Assembly: GCA_023374025.1 (NCBI GenBank)
Contig: SIJG01000019.1
Span: 613,603 to 677,602 of the forward strand
Reading direction: 5' to 3'
Source: Heterodera schachtii
Taxonomy: Eukaryota > Nematoda > Chromadorea > Rhabditida > Heteroderidae
Length of the DNA: 64,000 nt
Part shown: piece after piece, positions 10,680 to 20,900 of the stretch
Layout: each line of letters opens with the position of its first letter
How positions within the stretch are numbered: position 1 is the stretch's first letter
Made by a program: the position numbers and the translations under genes
Notes under the pieces: model-generated
Seen by the model: only the letters and a program-made list of their open reading frames with translations
What the model was told of the DNA's origin: nothing
Database searches by the model: none

Positions 10680-10965
10680 TTGATTAAATAATAAAATAAA
10701 AATAATATTGTTAATTAAATTTCTGCTAATAATACGGTATCCATTGTAAAATGGTGAAAATTTTATAAATATAAAAATTATTATTAATAAAATAAACAGT
10801 GCTAATGTTGAAAAAATTAAAATAATTAATAAATTCTTCCAATTTAATGCGAACATTTTGTTCCATCTGTGACTTTTACAATTTTTATACCATTAACTCT
10901 TATTGCTAATTTAACTGGAGAATATTCAGTCTCGCTTAATATCTTTTTACCTTCTTTTCGAATAT
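10680..10965 (-). pseudogene. frameshifted envelope C-terminus with membrane anchor
   Basis: Directly downstream of the envelope stop, the codons from about 10984 to 10857 stay open in a second frame and look like the continuing ectodomain. They end at a stop next to a third frame opening at 10856, which carries a strong hydrophobic segment (LLIILIFSTLALFILLIIIF) with a short polar tail. The likely reading is that the glycoprotein once ran through to this anchor and is now interrupted by two frame changes. Confidence 0.6.
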
Positions 10966-13764
10966 TTAATTTTGCTGTTGTAAAAGGAATTTTGGTGTCA
11001 TTTTTTCGATTGGTTTTTCACTGCATGCGCATTCAACTTCTCCTTTTTCCCTATTAATCCAACATTCTCTGCACACTTCTTTATTTAATTTGCATGAAAA
11101 TTTTTTTGCCTCATTTGGGTCATCACATGTCAAATCTGTCAGAAATTCCTTTCCACCATAAATTATATCATTTTTTGACACTATGAAATAATCATTCAAA
11201 ATTGGTGAAATTGGAGGTGTTAATCCTTCCGGTGTAAATGAAAATTTACTCCATTTAACTGTAAGACCAGGAAACATGGTCAATTCTTTAGATTTTGTTT
11301 CGTTCCCGATTGTTAATGTTAAACTCATTTTTAATTCATAATCCCAGCCGGTACATCTAATTAATTCCCAAATTGTTTTTGAGGTTGGTTCTGCATAAGT
11401 TCTATAAAAGAAACATTCCGATGATGGGAGTGCGCATTTATGACCCATTATGTCTCCTTTTTTACAGAAATTGTTTCCTGGAAAATTTTCATAATCTTCC
11501 ATTTCTGGAATTTTTTCATCCATTTTAATGTTTTTGCATTTACTTTTTGTGCATGAACCCATTGTTGGACAGCGTCTTTTTGAAATAACATTTATTTTAT
11601 ATGACCGTAACCATTTTAAAGTTTGTTGGTTACAGTGTAATCGTAAAAATTGTAAAATTAATTCTAATGAACCCATTATTTTTCCTTTATCATCTTTTAA
11701 TGCTAATGAAACTTTTTGTCCAGCGGGTAATATTGTTAATTCGGTTGTTCCACTGACTCTACATACAGAACCATTTGATTGTCTTTCACAGTCTTCGGAA
11801 GTTGACTGAATTGATATTACTTCGGCACCACTGTGCACTAAATCAGGCATTGTCAAACATAAAAATAGTAATATTACAATGCTTCCAAGTCTATATAGTC
11901 TTCTGTTTTTTCTTTTTTGAATTTTTTCTTTTTCTCTTTTTTCAAATTCATTTAATAAACTTTTTTGTATCTCATTGTTAAATGTTTTGTCTATCTTTGG
12001 GTTCAAAGCCCATTTTACCGCCAAATATGGCCCATAAAAACAAATTTTAATAATCCACCATATTTTTATAATAAACTTTATGATAAAACTTGCGATGCAA
12101 ATAATAAAAGAAATAATACAAGTTAGGCCGATTCCTATTAGTATGAGCGTTTCGGTCAACATGCATTCATGATTTGCCAATTTTTTTAGGCAAAATAAAC
12201 ATTTAATTAATTTGCATATTTCCATTGGTGGACAAATAATTTTATTTCTATAAGATTTTCCTTTCTTTGTCCAGTAATTTACGGTACAATAGTGTTCTGT
12301 AATTAATATTTCTTTGCTTAATTCAAATAAATAATTATTTTTAAAAGTCGGTGATCGGCAATGACCCATACAACAAATTTCAAATTTGTTTATTTTTGTT
12401 GGTGTGTTTAATTCTATTCCTTTTGATCCGCATTTAATTTCGCAATCTTTGCATTTTAATTTGACTATGCTTTTCGCTTTGTTATTTTCTTTTGCGTTTG
12501 TAATTTCAAATAAATTTGAACTCATTAATAATATTGTTATAAGTAATACTATGCCTCCTTTTAATAAATAATTTCTTGTTTTTGATCTTGTTGTCATTTG
12601 GTGCGTATTTTTATTATGAACTTCACAAATTTCTTTTTCTTTTATATTTTCTTTTTTATTTTCATCATAACTTTTTGGTTCTAAGGAATTATTCACTTCA
12701 AGTGAGTATATTTTGTTTATTGGTCTTTCGATTATTCTTCCAGTCATTTCTTTGCCTTTTGTTGTCATTTTAATCTGTACGCTTCGAATAGCAGCTTTTT
12801 CTCCATTTAATTTAATTATTTTTTCCATTTTCCAGGTATTTCTGGGATGAAATTCGTCCTCAATTAATACAATTTCATCTATTTTTGGTTCTCGTTTTTG
12901 CTGTGAGTTTGGCCCTTTATGGAACCATTGTGTTCTGTCTCTTAGAACTAATAAATATTCCTTATGCCATCTTTCCCAAAACCACTGCAAAACTTTGTTT
13001 GTTTTTTGCCATTGTCTTTTTAAATGATCTGCTAATTTTTCGGGTTCTGGATTATAATCATCATCATCATCATTGTTTTCCTCATCTTTTTCTGTATTTG
13101 GCATTGTTAATCCCAAATTCAATCCGGGATTTATAAAATCGATTGGACGAAGGGCTCTTTCTCCTTCTGGTTCAATTGAAACATGAGTAATTGGTCTATT
13201 ATTCATTGTCCATTCAACCTCAGTTGTGAATGTACGTAATTCATCCAACTGTAAGACCATTTTACCAAGGGATGCTTTAAAAGCATCTTTGCAAATTTTT
13301 ACCAATCTTTCGGCTAAAGAATTTGCCCATGGTGCTAAGGCTGGTATGAATCGCCATATTATTTTATTTTTGACCAAATAATTTTCTAATTCGTCTCTTG
13401 TTTTTCCACCTCTTGCTTCATATGCTCCGGCTACTTTTGCTGCTAGTCGAAATGTTTGTGCGTTATCAGAAATAATTCGTTTTGGTGTTCCTCTTCTTCT
13501 TGCAAATCGTCTTAAGACTTGTAAAAATGAATAAGTTGATAAATCAAGTACTGGTTCGAGATAAACGGCTCTCGTAATTAGACACGTAATTAATACAATC
13601 CAAAATTTTACTGTTTTCCCATCATTTTTTACTAAAGATGGGCCTAAATAATCAAGTGCTATTGATTCGAAGGGATTTGAAATTTTTACTCTTTCTTCTG
13701 GATGCTGTGGCATTATTGGTAATGCAAATGATGGTCCATTTAATTTTTTGCATGAACTGCACAT
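10966..13764 (-). CDS. BEL/Pao integrase fused in frame to phlebovirus-type envelope (932 aa)
   Basis: Residues 1-160 are integrase: CSSC zinc ligands, then D38 (LDYLGP), D100 (ISDNAQTF) and E152 (SLAERLVK). Residues 240-355 are the C-terminal DUF5641-like region (VLIEDEFHPRNTWKM). The same frame then enters an envelope: hydrophobic segment 402-416, a Cys-rich ectodomain about 437-534, a long hydrophobic stretch 539-575, a basic linker, and a second signal-like segment 628-640. From about 645 to the end is a Cys-rich ectodomain resembling phlebovirus Gc (class II fusion glycoprotein), as known in nematode Cer7/Cer13-like elements. Integrase joins element DNA to the host; the glycoprotein would mediate membrane fusion if expressed. 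The frame ends shortly before the expected transmembrane anchor, which is found in other frames downstream. Confidence 0.8.
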   Translation of the reverse strand: MCSSCKKLNGPSFALPIMPQHPEERVKISNPFESIALDYLGPSLVKNDGKTVKFWIVLITCLITRAVYLEPVLDLSTYSFLQVLRRFARRRGTPKRIISDNAQTFRLAAKVAGAYEARGGKTRDELENYLVKNKIIWRFIPALAPWANSLAERLVKICKDAFKASLGKMVLQLDELRTFTTEVEWTMNNRPITHVSIEPEGERALRPIDFINPGLNLGLTMPNTEKDEENNDDDDDYNPEPEKLADHLKRQWQKTNKVLQWFWERWHKEYLLVLRDRTQWFHKGPNSQQKREPKIDEIVLIEDEFHPRNTWKMEKIIKLNGEKAAIRSVQIKMTTKGKEMTGRIIERPINKIYSLEVNNSLEPKSYDENKKENIKEKEICEVHNKNTHQMTTRSKTRNYLLKGGIVLLITILLMSSNLFEITNAKENNKAKSIVKLKCKDCEIKCGSKGIELNTPTKINKFEICCMGHCRSPTFKNNYLFELSKEILITEHYCTVNYWTKKGKSYRNKIICPPMEICKLIKCLFCLKKLANHECMLTETLILIGIGLTCIISFIICIASFIIKFIIKIWWIIKICFYGPYLAVKWALNPKIDKTFNNEIQKSLLNEFEKREKEKIQKRKNRRLYRLGSIVILLFLCLTMPDLVHSGAEVISIQSTSEDCERQSNGSVCRVSGTTELTILPAGQKVSLALKDDKGKIMGSLELILQFLRLHCNQQTLKWLRSYKINVISKRRCPTMGSCTKSKCKNIKMDEKIPEMEDYENFPGNNFCKKGDIMGHKCALPSSECFFYRTYAEPTSKTIWELIRCTGWDYELKMSLTLTIGNETKSKELTMFPGLTVKWSKFSFTPEGLTPPISPILNDYFIVSKNDIIYGGKEFLTDLTCDDPNEAKKFSCKLNKEVCRECWINREKGEVECACSEKPIEKMTPKFLLQQQN

Positions 13765-13837
13765 TTTTAGAATCTTTTTAACAGTTACTCTAACATTTAG
13801 TGCTCAAAATTCTGCTAAAAATTCATTTAGAGTGCTG

Positions 13838-14821
13838 TCAACTTTTCCCATGTTTTGCTTTATTATGAGCTCTCCAAATTAATAATTCTATTATTGGTGC
13901 TCTTTTTGGGAATACAATAGGAAATTTAAAAGAAAATTCCATTTCACATTTCTTAATTCTTGTGTCCATTCTAATTAATCCATCTCTATCAATGAATGTT
14001 TTTATAGTCTGTTGTTTTTCATTATTTTCATTCCACCCATTTTGTCCTTGTTTTAAAATTTCTTTTTCTGCCAATTCAAAATCATTTGGGTTAATAAATT
14101 CGTTATTCGAAATTTTTCTTAAACAAAATGTTTCGGCTGTTTTTCCAGCCTTTTTTAGCCAAATTGCAGCGAATTTTAAAACTTGCGCAAATATTCTAAC
14201 AATTTTGTCCCAATTTTTATATCTTTGGAAAGGTATTATTTCTTGTTTCTTTTCAATTATATTAGTCATCACAATTTCGCTAGTGATTTCGTCATTTTTG
14301 GGGCATTCCTCAATTTTAAAGGAGATTTCATTTGGCCATAAATTTATATCTTCTTTTAACCATTTTGGGCCAGTCCACCACAAAGAATGTAATTTTAATT
14401 CAATTGGTGTGCATCCTCTGCTTCCGACGTCTGCCGGATTTTCTTCTGTTGGAATATATCTGAATTCTATTTCTTGGTGGCTTCGTATCTCGCGCAATCT
14501 GTTTTCTACGAATCTTGGTTGATCTTCCTTTGATTTCACCCAATATAATACAGCTTTTGAATCACACCATAAATATTTTTTATCGATTTTTATATTTAAT
14601 TCTTTTTCTACGTATTTAATAGCTCTAACTCCAATTAAAACGCCTAACAATTCCATTTTTGGTATTGTTATGTTGAGTTTTCGTGGCCTTAATCTGCTTC
14701 TTGCATATAATAAATTAATTTTTAAATTTTCTGATTTTGCCTTTAAATAAACACATGCGGCATATGCATCTTTTGAGGCATCCACGAAAACGTGGAGTTC
14801 CATAATTTCAATTTTATCCAT
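13838..14821 (-). CDS. pol: BEL/Pao RNase H and integrase N-terminal linker
   Basis: The RNase H domain occupies the first 140 residues. Catalytic carboxylates are visible in HVFVDASKDA, KMELLGVLIG, LWCDSKAVLYW and ENPADVGSRG. These steps degrade the RNA strand of the RNA-DNA hybrid. The tail (LIWRAHNKAKHGKS) reaches the His part of the integrase zinc domain before a frameshift at about 13838. An in-frame TGA lies near 13803, before the Cys pair CSSC of the next frame. A continuous polyprotein is therefore broken here. Confidence 0.87.
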   Translation of the reverse strand: MDKIEIMELHVFVDASKDAYAACVYLKAKSENLKINLLYARSRLRPRKLNITIPKMELLGVLIGVRAIKYVEKELNIKIDKKYLWCDSKAVLYWVKSKEDQPRFVENRLREIRSHQEIEFRYIPTEENPADVGSRGCTPIELKLHSLWWTGPKWLKEDINLWPNEISFKIEECPKNDEITSEIVMTNIIEKKQEIIPFQRYKNWDKIVRIFAQVLKFAAIWLKKAGKTAETFCLRKISNNEFINPNDFELAEKEILKQGQNGWNENNEKQQTIKTFIDRDGLIRMDTRIKKCEMEFSFKFPIVFPKRAPIIELLIWRAHNKAKHGKS

Positions 14822-14894
14822 AATAATATATCTTTCACATTCAATTGTTACATTTTCCCAAGATTTAGTTACTGCTTTCCATGCATTAATTTTA

Positions 14895-15434
14895 TCAATA
14901 TTTAAATTGTCGTCCCATTTTCTTTCTTCTTCCCAATAAACTTTGAAAAATTATTTTTGCAGGTAAAAGGCATGGGGCTAGCCATCCACATGGATCAAAA
15001 ATAGAATTTAATTCTTTCAGTACTAATCTTCTGCTTAATTTTTCATTTTCATGTATTTTAGGAAAGTTTATAATATACATATCACTTTTAATGCACCAAT
15101 TTATACCCAGTACTTTTGGGTTTTCTTTTATTAAACGATCTTTTTCGGGTATTTGATTATTCACTTCTTCTGAATTGGAAATAAATTCTCTTATATTCAT
15201 TTGTGCCTTTTCGAAAAGTATTTTTAACTTTTTATAATTTCCGATTGCTTCAGCTGAATTATTACATCCAACAAAAATATTGTCTACAAAGGTATTTTGC
15301 TTAACTTCATTAGCTAATTCTGATTTTTCATTTTCTAAATGGTGCCTTACTGTTGCACCTAATAAAAATGGAGATGATATTACGCCGAAAGGCACTCTTT
15401 TGAACCGAAATGCGCAAAGATTTGCTTTTGACAT
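14895..15434 (-). pseudogene. pol: BEL/Pao reverse transcriptase, C-terminal remnant
   Basis: Begins at FRFKRVPFGVISSPFLLGAT and includes the catalytic loop FVDNIFVG, then FDPCGWLAPCLLPAKIIFQ, all typical of BEL/Pao RT. The upstream fingers and palm, including the motif A aspartate expected after HKDGRY, are absent: the preceding protease-frame sequence is joined directly to this segment at about 15425. The frame differs from that of protease and ends at 14895, with RNase H in yet another frame. An RT without motif A cannot polymerise DNA. Confidence 0.85.
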
Positions 15435-16077
15435 ATCGCCCGTCTTTTCTGTGAATTGTGTCTTTAAACATTTTTAATGCAACTTCATCATCTTTTTCCA
15501 TTGGATTATCTTTTATTCCAATTGTTTCTAAATCCCAAATTTTTTCGGATTCATTTTCAGTGCTTTCTAATCCCATTGAAGTGAGAGCACATAATTTATC
15601 ACTTCCATTAATTTCGCCACAAATTATTGGGCCAAAAACTGTATGTACTTTAAATAAACCTTCTTTAAATGGTTCAACTTTTTTAAAGAATCTCCAAAAT
15701 TCTCGCATTCCAATTAAAATGTCTGGCTTTTCTTCAATTAACTCAATTTTACCAGAAATTATATTTGCTCTTTTAATCTTTTTTGTTATTAGATCTATTC
15801 GATTGACAATTATTTCTTCCATACCTCCATCTATTGTTTCGAGTTTTACTAAATATTTTGGAGAATTTAAATGTGTTGGTGTACTTTTTCGAACTGATAA
15901 TGATTCTAATTCTCCTTCGCTTATCTTTGGTGGTTTTAATTTATCGATTAGTTCGTCTGTAGCCATAGCTATTTGACTTCCATTGTCAAAAAAGACTAGA
16001 ACTGATTTCTTCTTACGGTCTAATCCATCATAACTATTTATTCTTTTAGACATCAGTAAAACTTCTTTTTCTTCCAA
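15328..16077 (-). CDS. pol: BEL/Pao pol: aspartic protease (DUF1758-like) region
   Basis: In frame with gag: after the gag TAA the codons stay open through ..LEEKEVLLMSKRINSYDG.. into VLVFFDNGSQIAM, a retropepsin-like active site with DNG in place of the usual D(S/T)G. The following region (LIGMREFWRFF, VHTVFGPIICGEI) matches the protease-to-RT linker of BEL/Pao polyproteins. The frame runs into HRKDGRYV near 15425, where in intact elements the RT domain should begin. Here the sequence jumps to a late RT motif in another frame. Expected role: cleavage of the gag-pol precursor. Confidence 0.85.
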   Translation of the reverse strand: MEEKEVLLMSKRINSYDGLDRKKKSVLVFFDNGSQIAMATDELIDKLKPPKISEGELESLSVRKSTPTHLNSPKYLVKLETIDGGMEEIIVNRIDLITKKIKRANIISGKIELIEEKPDILIGMREFWRFFKKVEPFKEGLFKVHTVFGPIICGEINGSDKLCALTSMGLESTENESEKIWDLETIGIKDNPMEKDDEVALKMFKDTIHRKDGRYVKSKSLRISVQKSAFRRNIISIFIRCNSKAPFRK

Positions 16078-16107
16078 TGTATTTTTTATTGCAGTTGCTG
16101 CTAAATT

Positions 16108-17571
16108 TTACCTTGAATTTTGCTTCTGATTAGGTCTATTAAAGGGCAATCGAATTTCTGTTCGGTTTGCACCTGTTCCTTGAAATTCTCTTATGCATAT
16201 TAATTTATTGTGGTCTCCATTGCAGTTAAAACACATTTTTCCTGTGCAATTTATTTTTTCATGTCCTTTTTTGAGACATCGATGACACCTGCTTTGTTCG
16301 TTTATTATTTTCAATCGGTTTTCGTGACCAGTTATTTGTCTACATTTTGAGGGCCAATGCGTTCCGCCACATAAAAAACATTTTGGATTAATTATAGGTG
16401 GACGTGCGTTTTGTTTATTATTTGAATCTTGCGTAAAAAAGACTCTTTGTGGGTTTCTTTCATCGTTTCGGTTATTTCTCGGCTGATTATTTTGCCACTT
16501 GTTATTTTGATTACCAAACTGTCTAAATTGCTTTTGATTATTATTCCAATTTTCTCTTTGCGTTCCTGCTGTTTTATTCATCCTTGTGCATCTTGCAGCT
16601 TCTTCTCTCATGCTAATTATTTCCTCTAAACCTTTTATCAAATCTTCAACATTCCATTCTCTTCCGCTGTCTTTTTCAGCTTTTAATGCTTCTAAAATTA
16701 TATTTCTCGGAAATTTGTTTTTTATTGTCATCATGACATAATCTTTATCTCCTGCGAATCCCAAATTATTTAATTGACGCACAACTCTTTCAACGTCTTC
16801 TAAACAAATTCTTAATGAAATAGCAGCTTCATTGGCCTGTGGTAAATTCAATAATTCATTCTGTAGTGCTTCTTTTATGACTTTTTCATTACCATAAAGT
16901 CGCTTTAGCGCATTTATTACTAAATTATAATTTTCTGCTGTTGGTTGATACCCTCTCATTGCTCGGGCTGCTTTGCCTTTTAGGCTTAACAATAAATAAG
17001 TACATTTTTGTGCTTCGGGAATCGGTTTATCGCCCATATTGGCTTGAAATGCTTGCCAAAAAACTGGCCATGACATTGTGTCTCCATAAAAATTTGGCCA
17101 TGGGAGTTTTGGATAATATACTGGAGGAGCATCAACTCTATTTCCAATTCTTTGCTCATTTCTTTCATTTTCATTTATTCTTTGTTGGTTGGCTTGCGCA
17201 CCTAACTCAACTGATAATGTGTCCGAACCATCGTCTGCTTCATTTACTAAAATTATTTCTATTTCATCGATTGCTTCTCTTGCATCTTCTAACCATTCAG
17301 TTACATGGCGCTGATTTGCGTTCATATTAGCAAAAAGTGCTTCTTCTGCTGCTCGTTCATCACCTTCAATTTCTGTTATATATGTGCGCCATTGTTCAAT
17401 TCTTTCATCAATAAACGTCACTGATCTTTTTATTTTTACCAACGAATTTCTTAATAAATCAATCCCCTCAGGGTCTCTTTGTTGCGCATCAATTACTGGT
17501 CTAATTTCTACCAGTCTTTCAGTTAATTTTCTTAAAGACGGATTTATCCGCATTCTAATAGGACCCGACAT
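16108..17571 (-). CDS. gag: BEL/Pao gag (capsid/nucleocapsid)
   Basis: A 487-residue frame from the ATG at 17571. The open frame extends back to 17589, but only through non-ATG codons inside the primer-binding site. The N-terminal half is helical and charged, followed by a typical gag segment (PKLPWPNFYGDTMSWPVFWQ). The C-terminus carries three zinc knuckles: CFLCGGTHWPSKC (CX2CX3HX4C), CHRCLKKGHEKINC (CX2CX4HX4C) and CFNCNGDHNKLIC (CX2CX3HX4C). Three knuckles fit BEL/Pao gag. The frame ends in a single TAA (16110-16108), and the protease continues in the same frame. The product would form virus-like particles and package element RNA in the cytoplasm. Confidence 0.9.
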   Translation of the reverse strand: MSGPIRMRINPSLRKLTERLVEIRPVIDAQQRDPEGIDLLRNSLVKIKRSVTFIDERIEQWRTYITEIEGDERAAEEALFANMNANQRHVTEWLEDAREAIDEIEIILVNEADDGSDTLSVELGAQANQQRINENERNEQRIGNRVDAPPVYYPKLPWPNFYGDTMSWPVFWQAFQANMGDKPIPEAQKCTYLLLSLKGKAARAMRGYQPTAENYNLVINALKRLYGNEKVIKEALQNELLNLPQANEAAISLRICLEDVERVVRQLNNLGFAGDKDYVMMTIKNKFPRNIILEALKAEKDSGREWNVEDLIKGLEEIISMREEAARCTRMNKTAGTQRENWNNNQKQFRQFGNQNNKWQNNQPRNNRNDERNPQRVFFTQDSNNKQNARPPIINPKCFLCGGTHWPSKCRQITGHENRLKIINEQSRCHRCLKKGHEKINCTGKMCFNCNGDHNKLICIREFQGTGANRTEIRLPFNRPNQKQNSR

Positions 17572-17575
17572 GTTT

Positions 17576-17588
17576 GGTCGTGGCACCA
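17576..17588 (-). promoter_or_regulatory. BEL/Pao primer-binding site
   Basis: On the element strand TGGTGCCACGACC lies just inside the 5' LTR. It is complementary to a tRNA 3' end reading GGTCGTGGCACCA. The tRNA species is not identified. The gag ATG (17571) is only a few bases downstream, so there is almost no leader. Confidence 0.6.
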
Positions 17589-17591
17589 CTT

Positions 17592-17949
17592 TATTGACTC
17601 CCTTTTCAGATAGTCAATAAGAATTAATTTAAATATTTAATTTTATTTAAATTAAATTTATTTATTGGATTTCCCAATACTTCAATATATTTTTCACAAT
17701 TTATTAGTGAATTTTGATCGAACAAATTTATTTATTAATGAACGAATTGAACGATAAAAAATGGTGATTTTACAGTTGTTTAAATACGGCAATTTTACAT
17801 AGGCGGGCGCACAGAAATTTAAATGTAAACAATTCTGACTAATAAAAAGGCTTAAAATCACAAAGGTTATGAATTGGTCGTTAAATTTTTATTTTAAACA
17901 GATGAATCATAATATTTTAAAATTCGTCGCAATGATGAAATCAGCGACA
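17592..17949 (-). repeat. BEL/Pao 5' LTR
   Basis: Direct-repeat partner of 9703-10052. On the element strand it starts TGTCGCTGATTTC (17949) and ends ..GAGTCA near 17595, six bases before the primer-binding site. Confidence 0.9.
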
Positions 17950-20900
17950 TATCAAAAGTAAATATATTTTTTGTTTTTTGAGATTTCAAATTTTTATGTG
18001 TTTATTTAATAATGTCTAAAACATACTTAACATTTTTATTTATTTCTTTTTTCGGGACTCCGTCAAACGCTGTACCGATGCTCATATAACGACTGCAATT
18101 TTTAAGGAAAATTATTTATTTAATTTTTAAAATTTTTGTTACTAAATATTCTTTCTTTAGGTTTTTCCTGTTTCAAAATTTTTTAATTATGCATGATTTT
18201 ACATTAGTTTTTCAGGACAAGTAATTTTTGGAAAGTTCTTGAATTTGTATTTTAAATTATTTCTTACAAACAATTTTTAAATTTGTATTATCTTATATTA
18301 CAGAAATTTTTCATTTGAGTTTTTAAATGATTAAATTTTTATTGGAATAATTTTCTATTTTATAGGCTTTTTTATTTCATTTTTTCTATTTATGTGAAAT
18401 TTTGTATTCTTCCGACTCGAAGGTCGGTGGGAGATTCTTTCGTCGGTATATTTGATAAATAATTTTTATCTATTTTTGTTTTATTCAAATATCATTTGGG
18501 GCTCTGTTTTCATATTTTGTCAATTGATTTTTTATCATTCAAGACACAACAGAGAATCCAGTATATTGACATGGAATAATTTAGAAAACCTGAATAAGCA
18601 CAAAATGCCATAAAAATGATATTTGAAAAATTATCTTTCGGTCTGCCTTTATTTTGTGAAAAAGGTGATTTCGGGGGAATAAACATTTTCAAAAAATAAA
18701 TTTGCAAAAAATACAAATCTTCGTGCATAAAAATACGGGCTCTAAATATATTTATCATATTTTAATAATAAAAAAAGTTATTGTTATATAATAAAATGCT
18801 AATTTAGTACTCAACTTTCAACGAAGAAATATTAATAATCTGTCGGGAGGGTCCGAATCCATGACAATGAACTTAAAAATTTAAGAGAACAAAATTCATA
18901 AAAATAATATAATATATTTTATGGCTTTATTGTTTGAGAATTTGTTTTATAAGTGAATTGAATACTTACATATTTTTCTTTAATTAATTTACATGAGTAA
19001 TAATTTAGGTCTAATATAAGTTGTAATAAAAAACTTATTCACAAAAATTAAATGTAATTATTATATTAAAAATAATAATTTTTCTATAATTTTATATATA
19101 TTACCTAATTTATACAAATGTTCTTATTTATTATTTCGAACATTTTAGATAAATATCAGTATCTGTTCTTAATTTTGCAGATATTTTTTATGGCATTTTT
19201 ATTTTCGTTTCATGTCATTAGAGTTAATTTTACTAAATTATATTTTTATATACCTACTCGGTGAGTCCCCAATATCTAGTTTATTAATATTATATTTATT
19301 GTTCATGTTTTCTAATATTTAAGTTTACATATTTTCTACTTCAGTAATTTTTATGATAAATTTTTTGTTTTTTTAAAATAAAAAAATAATAAATATTTAT
19401 GAATTACTTGTGAAATTTATTCTATTTAAATATGTTTTAATTAAGATTGTATTAATCCATGTTGTCGATTGTTCATAAACCCACAGCGGGAAGCCGTTTT
19501 GGCTTGGTTGTGAGGTGTCTCTTATCCTCGGACGTCGGGTTATTATTTTTTCTTGCTTAAGTTGCTCATTTTTAAATAATTTTTTTTTCAACTATTAGTT
19601 TTAATAATTAATTTTCTTATATCTAAAAATTTTTTACTGAAGAATGTGCTGCCGCATCTTAATGTATATTATTAGTTGATTTTGCTTGAAACTTTTAATA
19701 ATTCTTATTCAACTATTCTTTCAATTTTTCTCACTAATGTAAATTAATTTTTATAAACTTTTTTTTCATATATTTATTTCATTTTTTGAAAAGTATTATA
19801 TTTATTTGACAATATTAATAAATTTCTATTATTTTACTTCTCATTTAATTTCTTTATTTTTGCAATTGTTTCTTCAAATTAATAAATCACAAGTTTTTAT
19901 AAAAATTATAAATTATTTTTTCAATTTTAGTTTTTAATTTAAATTTACTTTCGTATATTGTTTGACCTCAGCCCCTTGCACGATTCCAACACATGCTTTT
20001 TCATTTTCTTTTAAAATTTGTTATTTAACCAAAATAAAATTATTTATATAAATAATCCTCATTTTGTTCTTTTTCTTTTCTTAATGAGTCAGAAGAAAAT
20101 AAAATTTAAAAGTAATCAATATATTTTTATTTTAGATTAATTAGTGAATTCATATTTTTATTAAAACTCAGAGAATAAAATATTTAAATGAATATTTTTT
20201 CTTTGTGTTTATTTTATGTTTTTAATAAATTAGTTCATATTTTAATATTTAAAAAGATGAGTTTTTTCTTGTTGTTTATTTTTTAACTTTATTTTTATGT
20301 TTCTATTGTGGATTCTTTTATTTTATATAATTGATTATCTTTAAAAACCAGTATTTAATTTCATAGTAACTTTTATATTTTTTGTCCATAGCAATGTCAA
20401 AAAAATATATTTTTTATATTCTTGTTATTCTTTTTAAATTTTAAAAATATTTATGATGTTATTTCTTGCTAATTATCTAATATCCATCCGCAAATTCTCA
20501 AACCAAAAGCTGTATTAGTAAATATTTATGTACAAAATCCAATATTTCTCTTTAAATATAAATTTTTACTTTTTCTTTAGGATATCGAAGGATACTTTAA
20601 TTTGAACTTTTATAGTTTTATTTGAAATGAAGATTATTTTAAAAATCTTCATAAGGTTCCAAAAAGGTTCAAATTCTGAGTTATTTGTATTATAAATGGA
20701 AGATAAATCTTTTTAATAATGATTTAACTTGAAAAGTTAATATCTTAAATTTGGTTTTGTAGTTTCAAGATGTATTTACAACATGTTTTTTATTAAAAAT
20801 TTAAAAATATTCTTTTTATTATAATTTTAGAATATTTTTTATAAGTATTCCATTTTTATTTAATTAAAAATTTTTCTATTTTTGAGTATATTATCAAATT

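Larger units (their letters stand above)
9703..17949 (-). mobile_element. BEL/Pao LTR retroelement with envelope (decayed)
   Basis: An 8.2-kb minus-strand element bounded by two direct LTRs (9703-10052 and 17592-17949). Order in its own direction: 5' LTR, PBS, gag, protease, RT, RNase H, integrase, envelope, an extra GC-rich ORF, 3' LTR. The LTR copies differ by many substitutions and small indels, so the insertion is not recent. Pol carries three frame changes, an in-frame stop and a large RT deletion, so it cannot be autonomous. No matching TSD is visible: the flanks are ..AAGATG and TATCAAAAG.., and the interrupted tandem array does not resume on the right. Confidence 0.93.

Noticed and set aside
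18160..18185. CTGTTTCA string resembling the C. elegans 21U-RNA promoter motif
   Set aside because: One isolated occurrence in AT-rich DNA, with no clustering.
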